Shown: piece after piece, positions 49,172 to 60,475 of the stretch | Layout: every line of letters begins with the position of its first letter | Position numbering within the stretch: position 1 is the stretch's first letter | Assembly: GCA_050084985.1 (NCBI GenBank) | Contig: JBITNC010000001.1 | Location: 76,880,001 to 76,944,000, forward strand | Direction: 5' to 3' | Length of the DNA: 64,000 nt | Origin: Nageia nagi | Taxonomy: Eukaryota > Pinophyta | Program-made: the position numbers and the translations under genes | Notes under the pieces: model-generated | Database searches by the model: none | What the model was told of the DNA's origin: nothing | What the model saw: the letters and a program-made list of their open reading frames with translations, nothing else

Positions 49172-50395
49172 AACATATCCAAAGATAGAGATACCATTTT
49201 TTCAAATACATAAATAAGCTCTTCCATTTTTGATACACTTATAAAAGTGTTGATAATTCTATATGTAAGGTTCATTCTATATACCATACAATGAATGAGA
49301 ATCATATATGGGGCAATTGTAATCTATAATCTAACACAAAGACCATTCTAATTACCTTGCATTACTAACACACCATCTACTCCAACACAAATCAATTTTG
49401 TAGCAATTTCATAATCATCCATTTCAACAAATCTTTTAAGTTAGAAATAACTAACTTGTAAAGTTTTTTTGCATTACAATTTTTATCCATTTTATGAATA
49501 TTCAATAGATGTGGTACCCTACTATTATTCAAAAAAATGTATACATACATGCAAACCCATGAATTATTATCCACTGATGTAACTTCATCAAGTGAAAATG
49601 AAATAAAATATGATTTTTTAATATTTTATTTTGAATTCTCAATCTCAACCATTGACAAACATTTTATCATTTCCCAAGCACTTGTATCTGACTAATATTT
49701 TTGTGGTATATTTTGTAATCCAACTCTTTGATATAAAACTTTAAAATTTATAAAATCATAAATAGGTCTACCCTCTTTAAGAATATGGAAGATAGTATAG
49801 AATTGAGTAAATTTTGTTGACCTTTTTGCATTAGTAATATTTTCAAAATATGTTTCTAGTGTTCCACCTTTCTCTTGTAGATCTTGTTTTTTCTTCATGT
49901 ACTTCTTATATTTTGATTGATATCATCAGTGATTATACTCATCTTCAATTTTATCCTTACAACACTTAATTTCTATCCATTTTCATATGTTTTATTGTAA
50001 TATAATTTACCACAATATTTTTGGATTGTATCTATTTTTAGTTGCATTCAATGTTGTCTTTTTGTTTCCTAAAAATATATCTTACATTTACATTTTGTTA
50101 GATTATTTCCATCACTAGGGTTAATTGGTTCAATGAATGGATATTTTATTGGCTAATCAACCTAGAAAAATCTTTCAATAGTCCATTTAACGCTTCATTT
50201 TCTTTTCAATTGCAATTATTTTTATTTGTAGATTTATCTATACATTTTTTGAACATTTTTTGATGTATGGGTTAGGATTATCATCATGCCAAGGTGGTCA
50301 ATTTGTAGGGTAATCAATTACCAATGGTTTTACATCAATTTCAACAAAAATATTATCATCAAGTTGATCGAAGATAAAATGAAATCTCTTATAAT
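49172..50395 (-). pseudogene. hAT transposase N-terminal and central remnant, copy 3
   Basis: Reading the minus strand from 50395: a conserved N-terminal stretch (FVEIDVKPLVIDYPTN then PPWHDDNPNPYIKK) leads to a damaged zinc-finger-like region. Next come LETYFENITNAKRSTKFTQF near 49840 and SLDEVTSVDNNSWVCMYVYI near 49580, which is the first catalytic segment (DEVT) of plant hAT transposases. After that are HKMDKNCNAKKLYKLVISNL and, past a frameshift, VGVDGVLVMQG and HCMVYRMNLTY near 49320. The order and motifs fit the hAT superfamily well. The frame is broken by several stops, and the copia element follows directly. The enzyme would cut and join the transposon ends. Confidence 0.8.
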
Positions 50396-50679
50396 TCAAT
50401 ATTCATATTGTATTTTAAATATATCAAAGATAATATATTTGGAATTGCAAGTATTATATTAAAAATTACAAATAATATAAGTACTTGTATTAATTAAAGA
50501 TGCATGTTGAGTTCCTTTATTTTACAACTATTCATTAGCAAAATAATATATTATACCTTTTTCTATCCCTTTACTATTATTTCTAGAGTTCATAGTATTT
50601 GTAATTAACATGTGAATCAAAAAATTTAATATTGTACCAAATAGATGAAGATTATAAATCCATTAAATTGATGTTGCCA

Positions 50680-51010
50680 CCACTTGTAGGTATAATGATA
50701 CTAAACATTAGTAGCATGTCTTTGAATGGTATCATCATACCATCGAATGATAGCATCATGCTACCGAGTGGTAGCACTATGCTACCGGGAGGTAGTACTC
50801 TACTACCTAGCGGTAGCATTTTGTCACCATGCTATCATTCAAAGGCATATGCCACCATATAAATATATATGCCATTGTCTAATGTAGATACTATCATTTG
50901 GAGGTAGATGCCATCATTCTAAAGTAGATGCCAACATTCAAAAGTAGATGTTACTGTTTGAAAGTAAGAGTAGCTATTTGAAGGTAGATGCCACTATTCA
51001 GAGGTATCCA
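50680..51010. repeat. GGTAGCA motif cluster upstream of the hAT transposase, copy 3
   Basis: The densest cluster: ATGCTACCGAGTGGTAGCAC, ATGCTACCGGGAGGTAGTAC and GCGGTAGCAT form nested palindromes at 50758-50820. They are followed by about six units like GAAGGTAGATGCCA to 51010. The position upstream of the transposase fits subterminal transposase-binding repeats. Confidence 0.7.
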
Positions 51011-53929
51011 TTGCCATTTGAAGGTATATGTGAATGATATCATAAATAAAATTACAAATATTACAAAATATAACAAACTAGAAATAAGATCTCATCGATT
51101 ATCACAACTCTTTTTAGATCCTATAGGTTGTTTTGATACACTCGCTCAAAGGAGATCCAAAAGAAAATAACAATAGATGTATCAAATTTAGATTGAGGTA
51201 TTTATATTGGTTGACTTAGTCAAAATATAAATAATAATTTATAATTTCAAGGTAAATTTGGCTATTTATTATTTCAAAATATTAACAAAAAAATAAAAAT
51301 TTAATTTAAAATTTTAATTTTACTTGGTGACCCAAGTTGGAAAACAAATTGGTGACATGGGTGTTGTTGTAACTCAAACAAATTGTCAATTTTCTTTTTT
51401 ATAATTTTAAAAAATCACTTATTAGCAAATATTCATTGCTAAAATGAACCCTATATGAATTATAAGCTTTTGATTTTTATAATGTTTTTCCTTAATTAAT
51501 ACTCAATCAATATATTAGATCAATTAGAAAACTTATTAGTTAAATAATTTTCAATCAATATAATGAAAAATATTTACAATCATAAATAATTTGATGATCA
51601 AGTTATCAAATATCATGGGTAGATGAAGATCAATGATTTATGATCTCACCTTTACTATCTTTGAGAATAAGCTCATATCAATGCTCACTAAATATTGTGC
51701 AAAATATATTTCACTACAAATTTAAGAATTCATTCCTTTCATGAAGTTATCCTTAAGGTCAAAATAATCTATGACATATATGTTATTAATTGTATACATT
51801 AAAAAATTACATTTATTTTATTATATCAATATATCAACAATGTTTTTATAATCAACATTATTTACATGTTTTATGATCATGTATCACTTTGTTGCAATCA
51901 AAATCAATTAACACTTTTTTAGGATAATTGTGAGAATCCTCTGTATTACAATCAACAAACTAACTAGAAGGTTAGTATATTGAAACTATAGACATGATAA
52001 TCAATTGAATGACTTTACATTTGGTATGTTGAACCTCAAATCTAGTATGTTATTAAAATAAATTTGTACATGCCATAAATTTTTCATTTCTTAACACTTT
52101 GTATTTTTGATCTAAGACTCCTAGTTTGTTAATCCTTGAGAATACAATGACTTGAGTTGTGAAATTGTAATATTATGATATATAAAATCCTAATTGATCA
52201 AATCCATCATGAATAACCCAACCTAATATAGCATTATCCTTTACCATGTATCCTCTTTATCCATGATCCTTTGAGTAGCTTGAGGTATCTAATATTTGCA
52301 AGGTTTTAGAGAGTTTATTATAGGTATTCAATTATATAATTCGAAAGCATTCAACTTATCCTATACATTGAAAGTAATTTGGGGCAAGAAATGTGTTCTA
52401 CACTTCTTAGAGGTAATTTTACTATTTGTTTGCATTCACTTTGCATATTTTAGGCTAATTATCATATTAATTTACATTTAATAAATATTTATCATACCCA
52501 TTTGTATTTATTATTTAATCTTGACATTACACTTTGTGGGTATTTTATATTTTCTATATAATTCATTTAGATAACTTTATTGAAATATTGTAAGAGTGTT
52601 TTACATCACATTCTTAGGCCATATTTTAAAATATCTAAGGAATCTATCATAGATTTGATCATTATTAGCATTAATATTTCTTGATAAGAATCACTAAGAA
52701 CAATTTCCACATCATATAATCATATGATCATAAGAATATTTAGGCATATATTTATATTCTTTATATAATTTGATTGGGTGTAAGGAATCCTACTTTCCAA
52801 CAAGATGGGTTAACCCCATATTGGGTAGCTTGAGGTATTAAGTGACCAAGATGAGGATCCCTCTAAATTGTTGAGATTCTATTAGGGTGTCTTTTACATA
52901 AATTCTTGCAACTTTAAAGAAAGGTAAAATTCAAAATGGTCGTTGTTACTTCAAATATTTAATACTAAAATTATATTTATATCCTTATACTTATCTTATT
53001 ATATCTTATCATTATCTACTCAAGTGCATTTATAGATATTTGGAGGTATTTTCTACTTGGGATTAATTACCTAACTATTATGTAGATATTTTAATATGTA
53101 GAATAACAAATACGTAAAATTAAGAAAACTAAATCAAAAGGTGGATTATAGCAAGTTCAAGAAAATCATGAATGAATAATCATTACTAAATATAATAGCT
53201 TTTTAAAATCATATCAAATTGAAATGCACCAACCAAATAAAACTAAGACACCCATTTAATAATTCACTAAATCAAAAAGGGTCATTACACCTTTACCAAA
53301 ACCTATATCAACCATTTTAAAAAGTATACATAATGTAATGAAGATAATGTTAAATAAAATTAAGTCAAAGGACCCAATAAAATCAAAACCATTGTACTAT
53401 AAGGAAATTGAATTTATTGATTTCATTTTGTTATGAATCATGACATAAACAAGCATTATCAATTACAAATAAATTTAAGACATAATCAATCTTAGGGATA
53501 TATAGATGGATGATTTGTTCCCTCCATCAAACCAAAGCCTTGATATTTATAATAATCCTCTACCTCGGCAAAATAACCCTTGAAATTAACAAAATGTACC
53601 CCCATGAAATAATAACCAAATGGATCTCATTATTAATTTATACATTACAAATATCAAATTCTTTGCTAGTATATATGCTTCAATAAGATATTAAAATAAA
53701 AAAATTATAATCATCATTAAAGTTGAAAAAATAAATTAAAATAAATAAATTTAATAAATAAATAATTAACCGTAGATAAAATAATTGATATGTACCCTAA
53801 AAAAGAATATCGTACATTAATTTAAATCAACTTAAGTAATTATTTAAATTTTTTGATGGATGGGTGATAAAATAGTAAAAAATTAGGAATACCTTACATG
53901 CTTTAAGTTAATTAATTATATTTAATTTT
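51011..53929. other. A+T-rich sequence without recognised features
   Basis: Neither strand shows a gene, LTR or transposase motif. GTAGCTTGAGGTAT occurs twice (near 52274 and 52826). Probably old debris or intergenic DNA. Confidence 0.4.
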
Positions 53930-54298
53930 AAATGTTAATTTAGGCTTTAAATAGTTTACTTAGAGTTACAAATGTTGACTTTGGGTTTAAGGCTTTATAG
54001 TTTACTAATGTTCAGGGTTTATAGGTTTAAGTGTTTAAAATTTTATATTTTAAAGATTAAGAGATTAAGAGTTTTAGGGGGTTTAAGGTTTTAAAGGTTT
54101 AAGATTTTAGGGGTTTAGGGGTTTAAGGGTTTAGGATTTTAGGGTTTAGGGGTTTAGAGTTTATATGTATGGTTTACAGTTTTACAATTTTAAGATTTAG
54201 GATTTTATGATTTTAGGGTTTATGATTTAAATATTTAAGATTTAGGGTTCAAGTTCTTAAGGATTTTGGGTTTAGGGTAGAGTTTTAAGGGTATAGGG
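53930..54298 (+). repeat. Second degenerate telomere-type (TTTAGGG) block
   Basis: Same composition and orientation as 1-520, with the cleanest units near 54100-54150 (TTTAGGGGTTTAAGGGTTTA). It ends exactly at the LTR of the minus-strand copia element. Confidence 0.8.
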
Positions 54299-54800
54299 TG
54301 AGATAATTTAACTATAACATGAACAAATCTAAACTCCCAAGATCATATGAAAGCTCATAATACACATCTAACAAACTTACAAAATAATCTCATAAAGATA
54401 AGACAAGATGTAAATGGTTCTTTCAACTAGAAGTACATCCACTAACTAGATCTTAACTTCAATCATAAATACAACTCTCTTACAATCCTCCTAATCTCAA
54501 CTCTTACACTTCTATCTTATAGCATAACTTTACTCCATAATTGGTGTATGATCACAAAGAGGGAGCCTTTTATTTATAGGCCAAAATTCCTCTTTACATC
54601 ACCTATTTATTCAATGTACAAAAGCATGACATGCACATCCTTTTACCCAACGGGCATGCTCATGACATGGAGTATAGGAAAAGTTACATTATCATATTCA
54701 TTTCAATACTTAAGGTATCAAATGATACCCTTAAATATTAATGAATTTACATATAATATTATTATAAAACCTTTATAATAATGTCTTATACATTCCAACA
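54299..54800 (-). repeat. 3' LTR of copia element 2
   Basis: 502 bases; on the minus strand it starts TGTTGGAATG (54800) and ends in CA (54299). The reversed TATA box is TATTTATA at 54571-54578. The polypurine tract (reverse of CTCCTCCTTAATGC) adjoins at 54801. Confidence 0.85.
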
Positions 54801-55689
54801 CTCCTCCTTAATGCAATATTAGGATAGAGCGAATAAGAGAGAAGAAGAATAGAAACTAAGAGAGTTATCCTCTAAATAGATACAATAGAGATGAGAACTT
54901 TTTACATATTTGTAGAGTAAGAAAGATTTAGTTTGATGACTCACTACTTTGCCAAATACAATCATTAACCATAACTAGTTTCAATATACATGAAGTAGTC
55001 ATCCAACTAGAAGTCATTAAGATCTCCAAGAGCTTGCATACCTAAGGTAAGCAACCTACAATCTCAAAATAACCTACAAGTCATAAGCAGCTCAAATAAT
55101 AAGATCAGTTAGATGCAACATATTCATATCAATAAGGATAGATGAATCATACAAATGCTATCATGAACTAATCAATGATGCACTATAAGTCATTACAAAG
55201 ATGCCATGCCAAAAACTTATAGTCACCTATTGTATATAAAACATGTGTTTACTATCATTACAAAATAGAGCATGCACATAAGAGTTCCTCTCATATGGAT
55301 AACTGAATAGTACCAAAAGACACATAAGAGTTTCTCATACATGGATAACTAAACAATGCTAGATTGATTAAAAATAGAGCATGCACATATGAGTTCCTCA
55401 CATATGGATAATGAAATAGACACATAAGAGTTTCTCACACATGGATAATTGAACAATGTTAGATTGACCAATCTTTTACTTTAAAAATTTGTACAATAGG
55501 TTCCTCACATAGAGCAAACTTACTATGAAGGTGTATATAAAATGAACACTATACAACATAAAATCCTCTTAGGGGTGAAGTTGTCATCACAAACAAGAAT
55601 GTAACATAAGAATTCAAGATTCACTTTTCCTTGAGGGCAACTTCACCAACCTGATAGCATCCCTTAGCTTACAAAACTAAGCTTTTAAG
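54801..55689 (-). other. 3' untranslated region of copia element 2
   Basis: Non-coding. At about 55265-55465 a unit of about 110 bases (GAGCATGCACATA, GAGTTCCTC, ATATGGATAA, then ACACATAAGAGTTTCTCA) is present twice in tandem; element 1 shows it only once. Confidence 0.7.
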
Positions 55690-56375
55690 TAGGGTTTGAT
55701 GAACAAATCAATGGAGTTCAAAGTGGATAGATAATGCTCCAGATGTATGATGCCATCAAGAACCTTCTCCTTGATAAAATAGGTATGGATTTCCACATGT
55801 TTTGTTCTTTTATGGAATATAGGATTCTTAGGTAAAGAAATAGCTGACTAATTATCTAAAGAAATTAAAGATGAGCCACCTTGCTCATACCTAATTTTTT
55901 TTAGAAGATACCTTAGCCAAATGGGTTTTTAGGCTACAATATACATGGCATTATATTTAACTTCTATAGTGGAAAGAGAAATAATAAGATGCTTTTTGAA
56001 AGCCCAAGGGATAGCACCTAAACCAATGGTAAACACATACATAGAGTTTGACTTCCTATCATCTCTATCACCCCCATAGTCAAAATTTAAGAATCTAGAT
56101 AGAATAAATGAGGGCAACTTAGAATACTTGAGAGCAAGATCTTTAGTCCCTACAACATACCTTAAAATTTGCTTAATATCATTAAGGTGCTCAAATATGG
56201 TTTTTATATGAATCATATTACTACATTCACTATAAAGGCAATATCTAGCCTACATATAGTCAAATACAAAAGATTACCAATTAATTATCTGTAAGTTGTA
56301 GCATTAGCTAAATAAGAGTTGGAGCTTAGAGAAATAATGATTTTAGGAGAGACTAGGATTGAAACATATCTACAC
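55690..56375 (-). pseudogene. copia RNase H remnant, element 2
   Basis: The minus strand at 56216-55929 is open and reads HLNDIKQILRYVVGTKDLAL, then DDRKSNSMYVFTIGLGAIPW and SLSTIEVKYNAMYIVA, the conserved copia RNase H core (the SLSTxExEY motif is nearly intact). Stops and shifts on both sides break it. Confidence 0.85.
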
Positions 56376-57130
56376 TTCATTACAAATTTTGTAATATATC
56401 TGATATATACTTAGATTGACTAAGGTAAGTATAATCTTTGTATTGATACATTTGCATTTCAAGATAGTAATGCAAGAGACCAAGATCAATCATTTCAAAC
56501 ATTACCTTAAATCTAGATATGCACTTTTGAATGATTTTATTATTATTTCTAATAATCAAAAGATCATCCACATAAAATAAAATCAAGACCACATGTTTTT
56601 CTTGATTGATCACATATAGGTCAGAGTTAAAAAAACATCTGAAGAATCTAATATCTACAAAGTACCCTAAAATCTTTTTGTACTAGGCCCTAGGTGCTTG
56701 CTTAAGTCCATATAATGACTTCTTTATCTTGCACACAAAGGAATCTTTGGCTTCCATAATAAACCCTTCTAGTTGATTCATGAAGATTTCCATATCTAAG
56801 TCACCATTGAGAAATACATTTTTGATGTTAAGTTGAAAAACTTTCCATCTTTGAGCTATAGAAAGAGCAAAGATAACTCTTGTAGTAGGTATCTTTACCA
56901 TGGAAATAAAAATTTTCTCATAATCTACATTGTATTTCTGAGCAAAACCTTTAGCTACTAACCTTACCTTGTATTTCTCAATATATTCAACTAAATTGAA
57001 CTTGACCTTGTAGATCCACTTATTGCCAATTCATTCTTCTCATTGGGATAAGGAACTAAGTCTCAAATTTTATTGTTCATAATCACCTCATTCTCCACTT
57101 TCATGGCTTCCATCTAGCACTCGTGCTTAA
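56376..57130 (-). pseudogene. copia reverse transcriptase remnant, element 2
   Basis: The catalytic box is intact: LILFYVDDLLII near 56570 on the minus strand, followed by MIDLGLLHYYLEMQMYQY. Upstream, FQLNIKNVFLNGDLDMEIFM (near 56830) corresponds to the QLDVKTAFLNGDL motif, and SLYGLKQAPRA is present. The N-terminal METMKVENEV segment near 57110 is out of frame. Two or more frameshifts prevent a full-length product. Confidence 0.85.
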
Positions 57131-58600
57131 AATATTATTTGAAGGTTGAAGGCTCATACTTGTTATCAATCCTAGTAATTAAGGATTTGTTCAAGGTAAT
57201 GCTTCTTGTTACCCTTTGAATTGGAGAGTTTTGTTCTTGAGGTGACTTACCAACATCAATATCTAACTAGCTAGGTGCAATTGAAGAGTAATTTGGATCA
57301 TCAACATCCTCATTAAAAGTAGATTCATTAGAAATTTTATTGAATTTTACATCCCTTAAAATGAACACTACTTTATAGATTAAAGAGTAGAGCCTGTAGC
57401 CTCTATGTTGATTATCATAACCATAAAGATGTATTTTTTAGCTTTTTTGTCTAACTTCTTGTTTTTTTAAAAAATAATGTAGGAGAATGCTTCACAATCA
57501 AACACCCTAAGGTGTGAAATGTTAAGTTTTATTCTTGACTAAGACTCAAAGGGAGTTTTACTCTAAATAACTTTTGTGGGACATCTATTCAAGCTGTAAA
57601 TAGCAATTCTCATAGCTTCACTCCATAAAAATTTAGGAAGATTACCCAACATGCATCTAGCCATCTCCATAATTATTTAATTTTTCTTTTTGGTAATCAT
57701 CATTTTGCTAATAAGTGTAACAAATCATACACTACCTCTTAATTTCATACTTAGCACAATGGTCATTAAACTCAATGTTGTTATATTCTCCCCCATTATC
57801 TGATCTTAACATTTTGATTTTTAGATTAGTTTGATTCTCAATAAAGGCCTTAAAAATTTTAAATTCTTAAAAGTTTAATATTTGTACTCAAGTAGATACC
57901 CAAAGGTCATCTTACTAAAGTCATTAATAAAGGTCAAGATGTAAGATGCTTCTCCAAGCAACTTAGTCTAAAATGGACCCATCAAATCTAAATGCACAAG
58001 TTAAAGAGGTTGAGATGCTCTTATTGCCTTATCTTTTTTAAACTTTTATCTATGCATCTTACCAAGAATGCACTTCTTGCAGAGACCAACTGAAGGATAA
58101 ATCAAAAGCAAACTTTCCACAAGTTTTTGGTCTTTCATGACTTGAATACTCTTATGATTAAGGTGCCCTAAACAATGGTTCCAAATATTAACTTTAGAAT
58201 ACACACTAGAAGTAAGATACATATTTGATATAACTTGATCTACAATGTAGAGGTTATCTTTCATAGATCTTTTAACCAAAGTGGCAAGTCCTTTCTTAAT
58301 GCACCAAGATTAAAAGTCAAACTCAAAAGAGTACTCTTTTCTATTAACTTGGATTATAGAGAGAAGGTTCATCCTTAACTTAGGAATAAAGAACATTTTC
58401 AATAACCTTTTTGTGAATCAACACACTTTTAATTCCTTGAACTTCAAAGGTAGAGTTATCACCTATTACAATTGCATCTTTTTTATACTTGTGAAAGTTC
58501 ACAAACTTTTCCTTTTCAAAGCATAGGCGATTAGTGCAATTGGAGGCAACAATCCATTCAATCAAAAAAAAGTGAGACAAGAAGTAGAGCATTATAGCAA
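57131..58600 (-). pseudogene. copia integrase and pre-integrase remnant, element 2
   Basis: The minus strand shows the zinc-binding pre-integrase region in one open stretch (58279-58046): CLGHLNHKSIQVMKDQKLVE and CKKCILGKMHR supply the His/Cys ligands. Upstream is the protease/spacer region with CTNRLCFEKEKFVNFHKYKK and VIGDNSTFEVQGIKSVLIHK (58592-58380). The integrase core (58040-57600) and C-terminal part (to about 57300) are present but cut by stops. Confidence 0.8.
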
Positions 58601-59216
58601 AACCAACATGAATATTCTTCTTTTCTTTGAAGTTTTTTATATTTTTATTTCTTTTGAACTTTTTCTCTCTTTTCTTTTTGTAGCAATCAACTTCTTTATG
58701 ACCTTGAATGTCATAATAGTTATAATTACCATCAAATTTTTCCTTAGAATATGAATTATTTGCTTTACCTTTTCCATCTCTTTGCTTGAAGTGGTTATTG
58801 TTATCATTATTCCTACTGCTATGGTTATTATTTCTTTTATTTCTACTACTGTTTTAGCCATTACCGCTTTTCTCAAAACTTTTGTAAGAAAAAGAATTAA
58901 TTTTTTTTAATAGTTGAACTTCTTTTTTAAAGGAGTTTTGGTTGCTTCAAGAGCAATGTTATTATCCTTAGGAGAAGATATCAACACCTTATTGTTAAGG
59001 GTTTGTTCATGCTTCAATAGGTACCTAGAAAGGTTCTCAAGGGAGAAGACTTATTCTTTATCATCAACCCTTATTTCTATAATTGTTACAAAGTTTTCAA
59101 ACTTTGAAAAATAGCTTTAAAGAATGATGAAGATCATGAACTCATCATTGATCCAATTGCACCCACAAGCAATAAATTGGGTCCTTAAGTCAATTTTATT
59201 CAATTAGATAGCCATA
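58601..59216 (-). pseudogene. copia gag remnant, element 2, 5' truncated
   Basis: On the minus strand it contains the CGCNW-like piece (GCNWINDEFMIFIIL in a combined reading near 59150), the ALEATKTPLKKKFN stretch near 58930 and the Asn-rich linker near 58850-58790. It breaks off at 59216 where the opposite-strand LTR begins. Confidence 0.75.
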
Positions 59217-59620
59217 TTTAAGTGAATATGATAATATACCTTGTCTTACACTCAATTTCATGAGCATACCCCTTAGGTAAAAGGATATACATGTCATTCT
59301 TTTGTACATTGGATAAAAGGGTGATCTAAAGAGGGATTTTGGCCTATATATAGAAAGCTCCCTCTTTTTGATCATATATCAATTTATAGAGTAAAGTTAT
59401 ACTATAGGATGGTGTTTAGAAGAAAAGTGTAAGAGGATTGTAAGAGTTCATATTTAATAAGAAGAGAGATCTAGTTAGTAGATGTACTTCTAGTTGGAGG
59501 AACCACTTACATCTTGTGTTATCTTTGTGATATTGCTTTATGAGTTTGTTAGATATGTATTGTGAGCTTTCATGTGATTTTTTAAATTTAAAATTGTTTA
59601 ATTTATATTAAAATCTCTCA
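59217..59620 (+). repeat. Partial 5' LTR of copia element 3
   Basis: Lacks the TGTTGG start. Keeps the promoter region (here TATATATAG near 59345) and the 3' end AATCTCTCA at 59620. Confidence 0.85.
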
Positions 59621-59622
59621 TT

Positions 59623-59634
59623 TGGTACCAAATC
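59623..59634 (+). other. Primer-binding site of copia element 3
   Basis: TGGTACCAAATC, two bases after the LTR, diverged from TGGTATCAGAGC (initiator-Met tRNA). Confidence 0.6.
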
Positions 59635-59814
59635 CCCTTGGAGACTCCTCTTCACTTCCTTGGTTTGGAAACTCATCTTCAACTTGGAGGTCCTCATACT
59701 TTATCCTAATCTTCATTGGTGAGGTAAAACTATTTCAAGGTATAACCTCCTATTTTTTTTTATACTAATACCTCTTTTATGTGTTGCAACTTCTCATTAA
59801 ATTTGTGTATCATT

Positions 59815-60060
59815 ATATTGCTATGCAATTTTTTACTAACATGCCTTATTATTAGTTACAATTTTTAGGTAAAAATTACTTAAAGTAGCAATATATTATG
59901 ATGCAAATTTTTTGCTTTTACTAACATGCCTTATTGTTAGTTGTAATTTTTGGGTAAAATTACTTAAAGTAGCAATATATTATGATGCAATATTTTTTCT
60001 TATACTAATATACCTTATTGTTAGTTATAATTTTAAAATTGTCTATTATATTGCTATAAT
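59815..60060 (+). repeat. Leader tandem repeat, element 3
   Basis: Same array as 23530-23760 (TTACTAACATGCCTTATT ... GCAATATATTATGATGCAA units). Confidence 0.8.
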
Positions 60061-60152
60061 TTTTACATATCTTTAATTTGAAGATTTTGTTGAGTATATC
60101 AAAATGTTTGAGTGTGTGTATGTATATATATATGCTACATTTATTTTCAAAT

Positions 60153-60475
60153 TATATGTGCAAAAATTCAACTGGCCCAATACCAACAATGTTAGGAAAT
60201 CATTTTAGCATCTGGACTTTCTCCCTCACTCGAAACAAGCTCATCGAGAAAACCCATTCCTCGCTCAACTGCCTCTCTTCCCTAAGTAGGTTTTCCCTTG
60301 AGAATAAATTTCTAAAGGGCATGATCTTAGAATATCTCACCTACATGACTAGGGTATAGAAAATGAATCTCCTTAGACCCACTTTTGATGATCATGGCCA
60401 ACTTTAGGGTGCTCCTGAGCCTTAACCTTTCCTATAATAGGTTCAACCTTGGGTGCATCCTGATCTAGATTTTCA
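60153..60475 (+). pseudogene. Captured leucine-rich-repeat gene fragment in copia leader (element 3)
   Basis: An open frame ending at 60359 reads STGPIPTMLGN, then FSLTRNKLIEKTHSSLNC, then LSSLSRFSLENKFLKGMI and LTYMTRV. Spacing of 24 residues and the GPIPxxLGN, LxLxxNxLxGxIP pattern identify plant-type extracellular LRRs; the IP of some repeats has mutated. After a stop and a shift of frame, MANFRVLLSLNLSYNRFNLG follows near 60395. In a whole protein such repeats form the ligand-binding ectodomain of receptor-like kinases or proteins. Here there is no signal peptide, transmembrane segment or kinase, and the piece lies between the primer-binding site and gag, so it is captured host sequence. 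It is better preserved than the element 1 copy. Confidence 0.75.

Larger units (their letters stand above)
39645..51010. mobile_element. Family X (hAT-type) repeat, copy 3, most complete
   Basis: Extends from the ATTTCAATCATG edge shared with 22787 to beyond the transposase N-terminus and the GGTAGCA cluster at 50680-51010, or about 8.5 kb without the nested copia element. Terminal inverted repeats and an 8-base target duplication, expected of an hAT element, could not be fixed by eye, so both outer limits are approximate. Confidence 0.7.
54299..59216 (-). mobile_element. Ty1/copia element 2, 5' end missing
   Basis: On the minus strand it runs from within gag (59216) through integrase, reverse transcriptase and RNase H to a 3' LTR at 54299-54800. 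The 5' LTR, leader and start of gag are absent; at 59216 the sequence switches to a plus-strand LTR. It is the best preserved pol in the window, including an intact YVDD, but has stops. Confidence 0.85.

Noticed and set aside
50680-51010. CRISPR-like array of short spaced repeats
   Set aside because: The repeats are only 7-10 bases, vary, occur in both orientations and lie next to an hAT transposase in eukaryotic DNA.
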